64,000 nt of DNA, taken from Mycobacterium sp. 3519A (GTDB taxonomy: Bacteria > Actinomycetota > Actinomycetes > Mycobacteriales > Mycobacteriaceae). The position numbers and the translations under genes were made by a program. Below the pieces are notes generated by a model. The model saw only the letters and a list, made by a program, of their open reading frames with translations. It was not told the origin of the DNA and did not search any database. This document shows, piece by piece, positions 18,089 through 26,774 of the stretch (its first letter is position 1; the number at the start of each line of letters is the position of its first letter). Location of the stretch: the NCBI RefSeq assembly GCF_900240945.1, contig NZ_OESG01000014.1:2028015-2092014 (forward strand), given 5' to 3'.

Positions 18089-19597
18089 ATGACCCGCATG
18101 ACCACTCTGCTGAGCACCGATCTGGACCCGAGAACCGTCGACTTCATGTCGCGCCCGCGGCAGATGTACATCGACGGCCAGTGGGTCGACGCGCTGTCGG
18201 GCAAGCGGTTCGAGACGGTCGACCCCGCGACCGAACAGGTCATCACCACGGTGCCGCACAGTGGACCCGAGGACGTCGACAAAGCTGTGCGGGCGGCCAG
18301 GCGCGCCTTCGAGACCGGCCCGTGGCCGACGCTCACCCCCGCGCAACGGCAGCAGATCATCTGGCGCATCGCCGACGGCATCGCGAAACGCGCCGATCAG
18401 TTCGCCCAACTCGAGACCATCGACAACGGCAAGTCGGTGGCCGTCGCCAAGGCCGTCGACGTGACCTGGGCGGCCGAGATCTTCTACTACTACGCAGGCT
18501 GGGTCACCAAGATCGAGGGCCGCACCGTTCCGGTGTCGGTGCCGTGGGCGCCGGGTGCCCGCTTCCACGCGTTCACGCTGCGCGAACCGGTCGGCGTGTG
18601 CGCGCAGATCATCCCGTGGAACTTCCCGCTGGTGATGGCCGCGTTCAAGGTGGCGCCGGCGCTGGCATGCGGCAACACGGTGATCCTCAAGCCCGCCGAG
18701 CAGACGCCGCTGACCGCGCTGCTACTCGCCGAGGTGATCGCCGAGGCCGGCGTCCCGGACGGAGTTGTCAACGTGCTCACCGGATTCGGCGACATCGGCG
18801 CGGCGCTGTCGGCGCATCCCGACGTCGACAAGGTCGCGTTCACCGGTTCGACGGAGGTCGGCCGCAAGATCGTCAACGCCGCATCAGGCAACCTCAAGAA
18901 GGTCTCGCTGGAACTCGGCGGCAAGAGCCCGCAGGTTGTCTTCGCCGACGCCGACCTGGCTGCCGCGATCCCCGGCGCGGCCAGCGGCTTCCTGTTCAAC
19001 CACGGCCAGACCTGCACCGCTGGCACCCGGCTGTTGGTCGAGGACCGCATCTTCGAGGAGTTCACGCAGGGCGTCGCCGAACTCGCCCGCGCGCAGAAGA
19101 TCGGCCCCGGCCTCGACCCCACCAACGACATCGGCCCGCTGGTCTCGCGCGAGCAGCTCGCCAAGGTGACCGGATATCTCGACGCAGGCATCGGCGACGG
19201 CGCCCGCGCGCTGGCAGGCGGCGGCCGCCACGGCGACACCGGCTTCTACGTCCAACCCAGCCTGCTCGTTGACGTCCGGGAGGACTTCAGCGTCTACCGC
19301 GAGGAGATCTTCGGGCCCGTCGCGGTCGCGATCCCGTTCAACCGCGACGAGGGCGTGCGCGCCGCCGCCAACGACACCCCGTACGGGTTGGCCGCCAGCG
19401 TGTGGACCCGCGACGTGTCGACGGCCCACGAGGTCGCCGCCCAGATCAAGGCGGGCACGGTGTGGGTCAATTGCCACAACGCATTCGACACCGCGCTGCC
19501 ATTCGGCGGCTACAAACAATCGGGCTGGGGCCGCGAACTCGGCGAAGGGGCGATCGCCGAATACACCCAGACGAAGGCCGTCAATATCGCCCTTTAA
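18089..19597 (+). CDS. Aldehyde dehydrogenase (phenylacetaldehyde/aminoaldehyde type)
   Basis: 502 residues, NAD(P)-dependent ALDH superfamily. Catalytic Cys309 in NHGQTCTAGTR, general-base Glu275 in LELGGKSPQ, IPWNFP and GSTEVG cofactor motifs, and EEIFGP near 405. It would oxidise the aldehyde released by the copper amine oxidase two genes downstream (for example phenylacetaldehyde to phenylacetate), by analogy with feaB/padA. ATG 18089 is used; ATG 18098 is equally possible and neither has a strong ribosome-binding site. The upstream and downstream gaps both contain AAATGAGAAT motifs. Confidence 0.9.
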   Translation: MTRMTTLLSTDLDPRTVDFMSRPRQMYIDGQWVDALSGKRFETVDPATEQVITTVPHSGPEDVDKAVRAARRAFETGPWPTLTPAQRQQIIWRIADGIAKRADQFAQLETIDNGKSVAVAKAVDVTWAAEIFYYYAGWVTKIEGRTVPVSVPWAPGARFHAFTLREPVGVCAQIIPWNFPLVMAAFKVAPALACGNTVILKPAEQTPLTALLLAEVIAEAGVPDGVVNVLTGFGDIGAALSAHPDVDKVAFTGSTEVGRKIVNAASGNLKKVSLELGGKSPQVVFADADLAAAIPGAASGFLFNHGQTCTAGTRLLVEDRIFEEFTQGVAELARAQKIGPGLDPTNDIGPLVSREQLAKVTGYLDAGIGDGARALAGGGRHGDTGFYVQPSLLVDVREDFSVYREEIFGPVAVAIPFNRDEGVRAAANDTPYGLAASVWTRDVSTAHEVAAQIKAGTVWVNCHNAFDTALPFGGYKQSGWGRELGEGAIAEYTQTKAVNIAL

Positions 19598-19600
19598 CCG

Positions 19601-19637
19601 TCAAATGAGAATTCGACGCGAAGCCATTCTCATTTCA
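19601..19637. promoter_or_regulatory. Inverted pair of the AAATGAGAAT motif
   Basis: TCAAATGAGAAT (19601-19612) and its inverted counterpart ATTCTCATTTCA (19626-19637) are separated by 13 bases, in the 78-base gap between the aldehyde dehydrogenase and the second permease. Same motif as at 17917-18028. It may be an operator for an internal promoter or an mRNA hairpin. Confidence 0.6.
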
Positions 19638-19675
19638 CCGTTCCAAACCCATTCCCACGACGAAAGCTGACTGCC

Positions 19676-21127
19676 ATGACAACCGATGCCCTCGCATCCG
19701 GAGCCGGGCTCCGCGAGCGTGAACCCCACCGATTGGCCGGGCGACTGGGTCCGGCCGCGATCGTCTTCATGGTCGTCGCGGCCGCTGCCCCGCTGACCGT
19801 CGTCGCGGGGACCTTCCCGATCGGGATCGCCGCAGGCAACGGCGCCGCCTACCCGGCGTCGTACGTGGTGTGCACCGCGATCCTGATCCTGTTCGCGGTC
19901 GGGTTCACCGCGATGGCCCGGCACGTGCCTGGCGCGGGCGCGTTCTACACCTACGTCGGTCACGGCCTCGGCAGGCATATGGGGCTGGGCGCCGCCTTCC
20001 TCGCGCTGCTGTCCTACACCGCGGTGCAAGGCGGTGTGTACGGCTATGTGGGCGCGGCCGTCAACGAACTCGTCACCTCGCACGGCGGGCCGTCGGTGCC
20101 GTGGTACCTCTACGCGCTGGCGATGATGGCCGTCGTCGCCACCCTCGGCTACCGGCACATCGAACTGTCCGGCAAGGTGCTCGGCGTCCTGTTGATCTGT
20201 GAGGTCGGCATCGTGATGGTGATCAACCTGTCGGTGATCGGCCACGGCGGAAACAACGGAATGTCAAGCGCTGCTTTTGATCCCGGCAAGTTCTTCTCGG
20301 GGGCGCCTGGCATCGCGCTGATCTTCGCACTCGCGGGCTACATCGGCTTCGAGGCCACCGCGGTGTTCCGCGACGAGGCCCGCGACCCGGCCCGCACCAT
20401 CCCGCGTGCAACGTATCTGGCACTGCTGCTCATCGGTGGCTTCTACGCGCTGTCGAGTTGGGCGCTGGTCAGCGCATGGGGCGACGACGGTGCGGTGCAG
20501 ATGGCTACGGACAACCCCGAGGGCATGTTGACCGAGACCGCGACCCGCTACGTCGGTTCCGTGGCCGGTGACCTGGTCCAGATTTTCCTGATCACCAGCC
20601 TGTTCGCCGCGTTGCTGTCATTCCACAATGTGCTTGCGCGGTACGTCTTTTCGCTCGGCAACACCGCGGCGCTGCCGTCGACGTGCGGTCGCAGCCACGC
20701 CAGGCACGCCTCACCGCACGTCGCCTCGGCGGTGCAGACCGTCTCGGCGCTGGTGCTGGTCGCGGTGTCCGCGCTGGCCGGTCTTGATCCGGTCACCCAG
20801 GTGTTCGCGTGGTTCGTCGGGATCTCGTCGGTCGGCATCATCGCGTTGATGACGCTGACGTCCGTCGCGGTCGTCGTGTACTTCCGGCGCAGCAAGGTCG
20901 ACACCAGACCGTGGCACACCATGGTCGCGCCCGGACTCGGATTGCTCGGTCTGGCAGCGCTACTCGTGATGACCACTCTCAATTTGCCGCTGCTCGTGGG
21001 CGGCTCCAGCACCACGGCCGCCGTCCTCGGCGTCCTTCTGGTCGGCACCTTCGCGGGCGGCGCCGTACTCGCCGTGCTGCGTCCAACCGCCGGCCACCCG
21101 TCTATCGAAAAGGAGATCTCCCGATGA
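19676..21127 (+). CDS. APC-superfamily amine/amino acid permease
   Basis: 483 residues, about 12 membrane helices. It starts with the hydrophobic APC segment GPAAIVFMVVAAAAPLTVV and has the conserved ALAGYIGFEATAVFRDEARDP segment. Its stop overlaps the copper amine oxidase start (ATGA at 21124), so uptake and oxidation of the amine are translationally coupled. This makes an amine, not an amino acid, the likeliest cargo. Confidence 0.9.
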   Translation: MTTDALASGAGLREREPHRLAGRLGPAAIVFMVVAAAAPLTVVAGTFPIGIAAGNGAAYPASYVVCTAILILFAVGFTAMARHVPGAGAFYTYVGHGLGRHMGLGAAFLALLSYTAVQGGVYGYVGAAVNELVTSHGGPSVPWYLYALAMMAVVATLGYRHIELSGKVLGVLLICEVGIVMVINLSVIGHGGNNGMSSAAFDPGKFFSGAPGIALIFALAGYIGFEATAVFRDEARDPARTIPRATYLALLLIGGFYALSSWALVSAWGDDGAVQMATDNPEGMLTETATRYVGSVAGDLVQIFLITSLFAALLSFHNVLARYVFSLGNTAALPSTCGRSHARHASPHVASAVQTVSALVLVAVSALAGLDPVTQVFAWFVGISSVGIIALMTLTSVAVVVYFRRSKVDTRPWHTMVAPGLGLLGLAALLVMTTLNLPLLVGGSSTTAAVLGVLLVGTFAGGAVLAVLRPTAGHPSIEKEISR

Positions 21128-23058
21128 GCACCGCCACCATCGCTACCGTCGACCAGACCGCCCCCGCGGCACCGGATCACCCGCTGACGCCGCTGACCGC
21201 TGACGAGATCCGGGCAGTGCGCCGCATCGTCGACGCGCACGGCCTGCTCGGCGAGGACGTCCGGTTCGTCTACACCGCACTCGACGAACCGCACAAGGAC
21301 ACCGTGCTGGCATTCAAACCCGGTGACCCGATCGAACGACGCGCTCGAGTTCTGTTGCTGGACAGGGCGACCGGGCTCGGCACCGACCTCGTGGTTTCGG
21401 TCACCGGCGACCGCGTCGTCAATCAACAGTCGATCGACGCAGGGACCGAGGGCCACGTCCCGATCCTGGACCAGGAGTTCGAGGACATCGAAGCGTTCCT
21501 GCTCGAAAGCCCCGAATGGCTTGCAGCGATGCGCAAGCGCGACCTCAACCCGACCGATGTGCGCGCCGTCCCGTTGTCCGCAGGGGTGTTCGGGCACGAG
21601 GACGAGGTCGGCAGGCGCGTGGTGCGGGTGCTGGCGTTCTACCAGTACGACGCGGCCGACCTGCCGTGGGCGCACCCGATCGACGGCGTGGTCGCCTACG
21701 TCGACCTGACCGCGCGCCGTGTTACCAAGGTGATCGACGAACTCGACCTGCCGGTGCCCGCCGAACGCGGGGAGTGGAACGCCGAACCGCACGCGGTGCC
21801 TGCGCGCACCGACCTCAAGCCCATCGAGATCAGCCAGCCCGAAGGGCCGAGCTTCTCGGTCGATGGTAACCAAATCACCTGGGCGGATTGGACATTCAGG
21901 TTTGGTTTCGACATCCGTGAGGGATTGACGCTGCATCAGCTCGCGATCGACGGCCGCCCGGTGGTGTACCGCGCGTCGATTGCCGAGATGGTGGTGCCCT
22001 ACGCCGACCCGTCACCGGTGCGGTACTGGCAGAACTACTTCGACCAGGGCGAGTACCTGTTCGGCCGCTACACGAACTCGCTGGAACTGGGCTGCGACTG
22101 CCTCGGCGAGATCAAGTACTTCGACGTGACGATCGCCGACGAACACGGTGAGCCGCGACTGCTGAAGAACGCGATCTGCCTGCACGAGGAGGACTTCGGC
22201 GTGCTGTGGAAGCACACCGACATGTTCAACGGCATGGCCGAGACCCGTCGGTCCCGCCGACTGGTGATCTCCTTCTTCCTGACCATCGGCAACTACGACT
22301 ACGGCTTCTACTGGTATCTCTACCTCGACGGGACGATCCAACTCGAGGCCAAGGCGACCGGCATCGTGTTCACCTCGGCGTACCGCGGCCCCGACGGGTA
22401 CGCCACGGAGATGGCGCCCGGCCTCGGCGCGCCGTTCCACCAGCACCTGTTCTCCGCGCGCCTGGACATGGCGGTCGACGGCAATGTCAACGTCGTCGAG
22501 GAGGTGGACGCGGTGCCGGTGCCGATCGGGCCGGACAACCCGTGGGGCAATGCGTTCCGCGCGCAGAAGACCAGGCTGACCCGTGAGTCGGAGGCCAAGC
22601 GGGTGGCCGACAACCTCAAGGCGCGGGTGTGGCACATCACCAACCCGACCAAGCAGAATCGGCTGGGCCAGGACGTGGGCTACGCGCTGTATCCCGAGGG
22701 TCAGCCGGTGCTGCTCGCCGACCCGTCCAGTTCGATCGCCCAGCGTGCCGCGTTCGCGACGAAGCACTTGTGGGTGACGCAATACGATCCGGCCGAACGG
22801 TATTCGGCGGGCCAGTTCGTCAACCAGCATCCCGGCGGAGCGGGCCTGCCCGCGTTCACCGCGGCCGACCGCAGCATCGACGGCGAGGACATCGTCGTGT
22901 GGCACACCTTCGGGTTGACGCACTTCCCGCGTCCGGAGGACTGGCCGGTGATGCCGGTGGACTACGCCGGCTTCAAGCTCAAGCCGCAGGGCTTCTTCGA
23001 CCGGAATCCGGCGTTGAACGTTCCGGCTGCCCCGCGGGCCCATTGCTGCGAAGATTGA
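21124..23058 (+). CDS. Copper-containing primary amine oxidase
   Basis: 644 residues. It carries the topaquinone precursor Tyr391 in NYDY (390-393), copper ligands His439 and His441 (HQH) and His600 (THFPRPEDWPVMP), and the catalytic-base Asp307 in YFDQGEY. The spacing of these residues closely matches Arthrobacter phenylethylamine oxidase (Tyr382, His431/433/592, Asp298). Reaction: primary amine + O2 + water to aldehyde + ammonia + hydrogen peroxide. Adjacent aldehyde dehydrogenase and two permeases complete an amine-utilisation path. No signal peptide; cytoplasmic. It is followed by a strong hairpin at 23066-23132. Confidence 0.96.
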   Translation: MSTATIATVDQTAPAAPDHPLTPLTADEIRAVRRIVDAHGLLGEDVRFVYTALDEPHKDTVLAFKPGDPIERRARVLLLDRATGLGTDLVVSVTGDRVVNQQSIDAGTEGHVPILDQEFEDIEAFLLESPEWLAAMRKRDLNPTDVRAVPLSAGVFGHEDEVGRRVVRVLAFYQYDAADLPWAHPIDGVVAYVDLTARRVTKVIDELDLPVPAERGEWNAEPHAVPARTDLKPIEISQPEGPSFSVDGNQITWADWTFRFGFDIREGLTLHQLAIDGRPVVYRASIAEMVVPYADPSPVRYWQNYFDQGEYLFGRYTNSLELGCDCLGEIKYFDVTIADEHGEPRLLKNAICLHEEDFGVLWKHTDMFNGMAETRRSRRLVISFFLTIGNYDYGFYWYLYLDGTIQLEAKATGIVFTSAYRGPDGYATEMAPGLGAPFHQHLFSARLDMAVDGNVNVVEEVDAVPVPIGPDNPWGNAFRAQKTRLTRESEAKRVADNLKARVWHITNPTKQNRLGQDVGYALYPEGQPVLLADPSSSIAQRAAFATKHLWVTQYDPAERYSAGQFVNQHPGGAGLPAFTAADRSIDGEDIVVWHTFGLTHFPRPEDWPVMPVDYAGFKLKPQGFFDRNPALNVPAAPRAHCCED

Positions 23059-23065
23059 CCTCAGC

Positions 23066-23132
23066 TGCGCCGAAACGGCATTCCAGCACGGAAAGTGCGA
23101 GAAAAGGCGTACCGGAATGCCGTTTCGGCGCA
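23066..23132. repeat. Perfect 19-bp stem hairpin, probable terminator and repeat-family member
   Basis: TGCGCCGAAACGGCATTCC (23066-23084) and its exact reverse complement (23114-23132) enclose a 29-base loop containing AAAGTGCGAGAAAAGG. It starts 8 bases after the amine oxidase stop. The arm is shared with the inverted repeats at 14636 and 15585, and the loop is similar too, so this is a dispersed element as well as a likely transcription terminator. Confidence 0.85.
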
Positions 23133-23186
23133 AAGGACGGATGAGTTTCGTCCGTTCGACGTGTCTGTACCCATATGAGGAGTGAG

Positions 23187-23594
23187 ATGCTCACCGCCAC
23201 GTCCGCCACCCTTGGGCGACGGGCGTGCGCGGTGCTGGCCCTGACGTCGGCGGGACTGCACGCCGCGATGTTGGGCCACGCGTCGAATGTGCTGGCGGCG
23301 GGCCTGCTGGCAGCGATGATCGTCGCCTGCGGGTTGTGCGCCCGCGACCTGTGGCTGCGCGGGTCGATCCGGGCGTGGTGCGTGGTCGGCCTGATGAACA
23401 TCGCGATGATCGCGGTGCATCTGCCGATGCCCGCCCATCACCACGACATGCCGATGCCCGCCATGGGTCCGCAATCGACGGTGATGGGTCTGGCGACGGG
23501 CATCGCGGCGGTCGAGGCGGCTGTCGCGATGGCCGTGTTGTACTACCGCACCCGCGCGAACGCCGAACGGATCACCGGTTCGCCAGTCCGCTGA
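23187..23594 (+). CDS. Small membrane protein, function unknown
   Basis: 135 residues with about four hydrophobic helices (roughly 15-45, 55-75, and two flanking a His/Met-rich loop). The loop between helices contains PAHHHDMPMPAM, which could bind copper or another soft metal; that is inference only. ATG 23187 is preferred over ATG 23175 because AGGAG lies 4 bases before it. The 3' end overlaps the convergent monooxygenase by 23 bases. Lying after the copper amine oxidase, a copper-handling role is conceivable but the hairpin in between separates transcription. Confidence 0.7.
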   Translation: MLTATSATLGRRACAVLALTSAGLHAAMLGHASNVLAAGLLAAMIVACGLCARDLWLRGSIRAWCVVGLMNIAMIAVHLPMPAHHHDMPMPAMGPQSTVMGLATGIAAVEAAVAMAVLYYRTRANAERITGSPVR

Positions 23595-24711
23595 GCCGCC
23601 ACGCCACCGCGCGCTGCGCCGCAGGAACTCGGCCCACCAGGCTGATCACGGCGTTGCGGATCGGCCGCACCGCCCGCGGCAGCGTCGCCAAACGCGTTAG
23701 CCTGTCGGTCATTTCGACGACCTGCTGGGCGATCGGACGCCGCGCGGCGCTGTAGGAGTCGAGCACGCGCTCGGGTGCGCCGTCGAGCACCGCGGCCAAC
23801 GCCTCGGCCAGCGCGATGCCGTCCTGGATACCCAGGTTCATGCCCTGTCCTCCGGCGGGGCTGTGCACATGTGCGGCGTCGCCGGCCAGCAGCAGGCGTC
23901 CGGCCCGGTACGTGTCGGCGACCCGATGGTGGATCCGGAACCGCGAGCCCCAGACGACCTCGGTGACGACCATCCGCCCCGCGCCGAGTCCTCGCTCGTC
24001 GAGCAGTTGCTGGATGAACGCCGCCGACGGTTGCTCGGGGGCGTCGACGACCGGCGCGACGATGCGGAAGATGTCGCCAGGCAGCGGCGCCACCACCGTC
24101 ATCCCCGCCGTGGCCCAGAACAGAATGACCTCGTCGGTCGGCGCTTCGCCGCGCAACCGGATATCGGCCAGCGCGAACGACTCCTGATATTCGCCGCCGT
24201 GAAAGCCGATGCCTGCCTGCTCGCGCACGATGCTGTGAATGCCGTCGGCGCCAACGAGATACCGTGCCCGGATCACCTCGCCGTCGTCGAACGTGGCGCT
24301 CACCCCGTCGGCATCCTGCGTCACCGCGGTCAGGGTCTTCGGCCGGATCACCGTGCCGCCCAGTTCGGTCAACCGATCGAGCAACAACCGCTCGGTCGTC
24401 GACTGCGGCACCATCAGCGAGTACGGGTACTCGGTCGGCAGCCCCGAGAAGTCGACGGGAATCAGCGTGCGCCGCCCGTCGCGGATCGTGAACCTCGGCG
24501 CCTGGATGCCTTCCTTCACCAACCTGCGGGACACGTCGAGGTCGTCGAGCACCTCCAGCGTGCGGGCATTGACCACCGCGGCGCGCGACGTGTTGGCGCC
24601 CGCAGCCTGACGGTCCACCACGATGGTGCGCACACCCTTCTTGACCAGCGACGCGGCCAACGCGAGCCCGCTGGGGCCTGCTCCTACGACGAGTACATCG
24701 GTGTCGGTCAT
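23572..24711 (-). CDS. FAD-dependent monooxygenase, phenol-hydroxylase/PHBH type
   Basis: 379 residues. N-terminal VVGAGPSG (Gly10-Gly15), DG motif YLVGADGIHS near 155-165, and second FAD motif LLLAGDAAHVHSPAGGQGMN near 280-300, the three hallmarks of group A flavoprotein hydroxylases (PheA, MhpA, RebC, tetracycline-inactivating types). It would hydroxylate an aromatic or polyketide-like compound using NAD(P)H and O2. Divergent from a TetR gene over strong operator-like repeats, so it is probably induced by its substrate, a common arrangement for detoxifying monooxygenases. Confidence 0.9.
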   Translation of the reverse strand: MTDTDVLVVGAGPSGLALAASLVKKGVRTIVVDRQAAGANTSRAAVVNARTLEVLDDLDVSRRLVKEGIQAPRFTIRDGRRTLIPVDFSGLPTEYPYSLMVPQSTTERLLLDRLTELGGTVIRPKTLTAVTQDADGVSATFDDGEVIRARYLVGADGIHSIVREQAGIGFHGGEYQESFALADIRLRGEAPTDEVILFWATAGMTVVAPLPGDIFRIVAPVVDAPEQPSAAFIQQLLDERGLGAGRMVVTEVVWGSRFRIHHRVADTYRAGRLLLAGDAAHVHSPAGGQGMNLGIQDGIALAEALAAVLDGAPERVLDSYSAARRPIAQQVVEMTDRLTRLATLPRAVRPIRNAVISLVGRVPAAQRAVAWRLSGLANR

Positions 24712-24729
24712 TTCCTCTCCTTCGGTCGT

Positions 24730-24804
24730 ATGCCAACGCTTGTTGGCATAACTATGCGCGCGCCCCGCATCAATGTCAACACTTGTTGGCCTACACTTGT
24801 TGGC
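24730..24804. promoter_or_regulatory. Three TetR operator-like repeats, GCCAAC-N4-GTTGGC
   Basis: The 93-base divergent gap holds ATGCCAAC-GCTT-GTTGGCAT (24730-24749, perfect 8-base arms), GTCAAC-ACTT-GTTGGC (24775-24790) and GCCTAC-ACTT-GTTGGC (24789-24804, abutting the TetR ATG). They cover both promoters and are the obvious sites for autoregulation and control of the monooxygenase. Confidence 0.75.
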
Positions 24805-25359
24805 ATGCGGAGGTCATCAGCGGAAACGAAGGAAGTGATCCTGGCCGCGGCCAGGCAGCGGTTCGCCGAGTCCGGCTACGAGCGCGCCACCATCCGGGCC
24901 ATCGCCGCCGACGCCAACATCGACCCGTCGATGGTGATGCGCTACTTCGGCAACAAGGACCAACTGTTCGCCGCGGCGGCCGACTTCGACCTGCAGTTGC
25001 CGGACTTCGCCGCCGTCGAGGCCGACCAACTGGGTGCGCAGTTGGTCGGCTACTTCATGGATCGCTGGGAACGTGACGAGGCCCTGGTCGTGCTGCTGAG
25101 GTCGAGCACGACGAATGCCGAAGCGGCGCAACGCATGCAGCAGATCTTCGCCGGCCAGCTGTTGCCCACGATCGAGAAGATCAACGCCGACGACGCGCCT
25201 CGGCGCACCGGGTTGATCGCCACCCAGATGCTGGGTTTGGCGCTGTGCCGCTACGTGCTGCGGCTGCCACCGGTGGTCGCGATGTCACACGACGAGGTGG
25301 TCGCCTGGCTGGGTCCGACCATCCAGCGCTATCTGACCGGCCCGCATAATCGGCGGTGA
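24805..25359 (+). CDS. TetR-family repressor
   Basis: 184 residues. N-terminal helix-turn-helix: VILAAARQRFAESGYERAT followed by IRAIAADANIDPSMVMRYFGNKDQLF; the remainder is an unconserved helical ligand domain. ATG at 24805 follows the third operator repeat directly, so the transcript is leaderless or nearly so. Divergent from the FAD monooxygenase and overlapping the next membrane-protein gene by 1 base (TGATG). Confidence 0.92.
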   Translation: MRRSSAETKEVILAAARQRFAESGYERATIRAIAADANIDPSMVMRYFGNKDQLFAAAADFDLQLPDFAAVEADQLGAQLVGYFMDRWERDEALVVLLRSSTTNAEAAQRMQQIFAGQLLPTIEKINADDAPRRTGLIATQMLGLALCRYVLRLPPVVAMSHDEVVAWLGPTIQRYLTGPHNRR

Positions 25360-25808
25360 TGTGGACCCCGACTCTCGTCCTGATCGCCGTCACCACCCTC
25401 GCGAGCTGCGTCACGCTCGGCGGAGGCCTGTACGAGGTCCTGGTCGTCGACCCGGCGTGGCCCAAGCGCCCCGGCATCATCCAGCCCCGCAACGGCGGCG
25501 TCTTCCGCGCGCGATTCTGGCTGCCCGCGCACACCATCTTCGAGGTGCTGCTGATCGTGGCGCTGGTGGCGGCGTGGCACGACGCCGACGCGCGGGCCGC
25601 GCTGCTGGTGGCGTTGGCCAGCCACGTCGTCATGCGGGTGTGGTCGTTCGCGTACTTCATCCCCAAGGCGTTGGCGTTCGAGAAGGCCGACCCCGCGACC
25701 GTCGACGAGGCGTCCGCGGTCCGCTGGACCCGCCGGAGCCTGCTGCGCCTGCCGTTCGATGTCGTTGCGTCCGCCGCGATGCTTGCCGCGCTGGTTGGGT
25801 ATAGCTGA
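25359..25808 (+). CDS. Four-helix membrane protein, function unknown
   Basis: 149 residues with about four hydrophobic helices (1-30, 55-80, 85-105, 125-148). The segment GLYEVLVVDPAWPKRP after helix 1 and an HxxxR-rich middle recall DUF1772/anthrone-oxygenase-like small membrane proteins, but I cannot confirm membership. ATG 25359 overlaps the TetR stop by one base (a GTG three bases earlier is possible), so it is co-expressed with the repressor and may act with the monooxygenase. Confidence 0.75.
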   Translation: MWTPTLVLIAVTTLASCVTLGGGLYEVLVVDPAWPKRPGIIQPRNGGVFRARFWLPAHTIFEVLLIVALVAAWHDADARAALLVALASHVVMRVWSFAYFIPKALAFEKADPATVDEASAVRWTRRSLLRLPFDVVASAAMLAALVGYS

Positions 25809-25811
25809 GCC

Positions 25812-26060
25812 ATGACCATTTCGACCGACGACGTACGACGCCTCCTGCAAGCCGACGACACCAAGGCCGTGCTGGTGTTGGTGGAGGGGCGGACGGAGGT
25901 GATCGGCGCGGGGCAACTCGCGGCGGAGGAGTACCGCGGCGCCCTGGAAATCGTCTCGCGCGAGGACTTGGTGAAGCGGTTGGGTGATGCGCCGTCGGAG
26001 CACGACATCGCCGAGCAGGCCGCCCAACTCGACGCGGCGGTCAATGAACTAGGCGGTTGA
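25812..26060 (+). CDS. Short soluble protein, function unknown
   Basis: 82 residues, acidic, no membrane segment or motif I recognise. Begins MTISTDDVRRLLQADD, with alternating hydrophobic strand VLVLVEGRTEVI in the middle. It follows the membrane protein gene by 3 bases and is probably the last gene of the tetR operon. Coding evidence: tight spacing and high-GC third positions. Confidence 0.65.
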   Translation: MTISTDDVRRLLQADDTKAVLVLVEGRTEVIGAGQLAAEEYRGALEIVSREDLVKRLGDAPSEHDIAEQAAQLDAAVNELGG

Positions 26061-26066
26061 AAACGG

Positions 26067-26759
26067 TCAAGCCTCGATCTCGCCCGCGATCTTCCGCTCG
26101 ATGGCCGACCGTGTTCTCGCTGGCAGCACGATGAGCCCGTCGAGTTCCTTCTGCGCCCGCGTGTAGGCGCTCTGCCGCTCCTGCGGTGTCGCTCCCTCGT
26201 CCGAAGCCAGCCGCAGCAGATGCTGCCCGCGGGCCAGCCGCTCCTGCGCCTCGGCGGAGAAATCGCTGCGCCGCCGCCGGATCGCCTCCGACTCCGCGAC
26301 ATCGAACGCCGACACGTATTCGGCGACCGCGTCCCGGTATTCGAGTTGCGCGGCCCGGTCGCCGAGGATGTCGTCGACGTGGTCGGGCCGCAGCAGATCG
26401 GCGCGGCTCTTGGCCTTGTGGAAGCCGATGGTCAACGGATCGCGCATATCGGTCATCAGCGGGAAGTCCAACAGCTTCGCGATGTCCAGTTCGTATTCGA
26501 GCCAGCGCTCGTCGGTGCGGTTGTGCCGCTCGAGCAACTTGGTCATCTCGCGTTTGTAGCCGGCTTCGTTGGCGCGGGCGCGCCCGGAGGCCTCGGCGAG
26601 CGCGACCTTGGTCTGCTGCTTGATGCGGTATCGCTCGAGCCGGCGCTGTGCCCTCCGCTCGTTGGCGACCGCGACGGCCCGCACTGCTCCGCCGATAGCG
26701 CCCATGAAGGGGAAGATCAGCCACCAGAAGTGGCCCGCGAACTCGAACACAGGTGCCAC
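26067..26759 (-). CDS. Membrane-anchored coiled-coil protein, function unknown
   Basis: 230 residues. One N-terminal hydrophobic segment (about 7-30), then a long charged, mostly helical region rich in Arg, Glu and Ala (about 30-230) with coiled-coil character. It looks like a cytoplasmic helical rod tethered to the membrane; I recognise the type as a conserved mycobacterial hypothetical but cannot assign a role. Converges on the 82-residue gene with a 6-base gap. Confidence 0.72.
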   Translation of the reverse strand: MAPVFEFAGHFWWLIFPFMGAIGGAVRAVAVANERRAQRRLERYRIKQQTKVALAEASGRARANEAGYKREMTKLLERHNRTDERWLEYELDIAKLLDFPLMTDMRDPLTIGFHKAKSRADLLRPDHVDDILGDRAAQLEYRDAVAEYVSAFDVAESEAIRRRRSDFSAEAQERLARGQHLLRLASDEGATPQERQSAYTRAQKELDGLIVLPARTRSAIERKIAGEIEA

Positions 26760-26774
26760 AACGCCAGCATGCCA

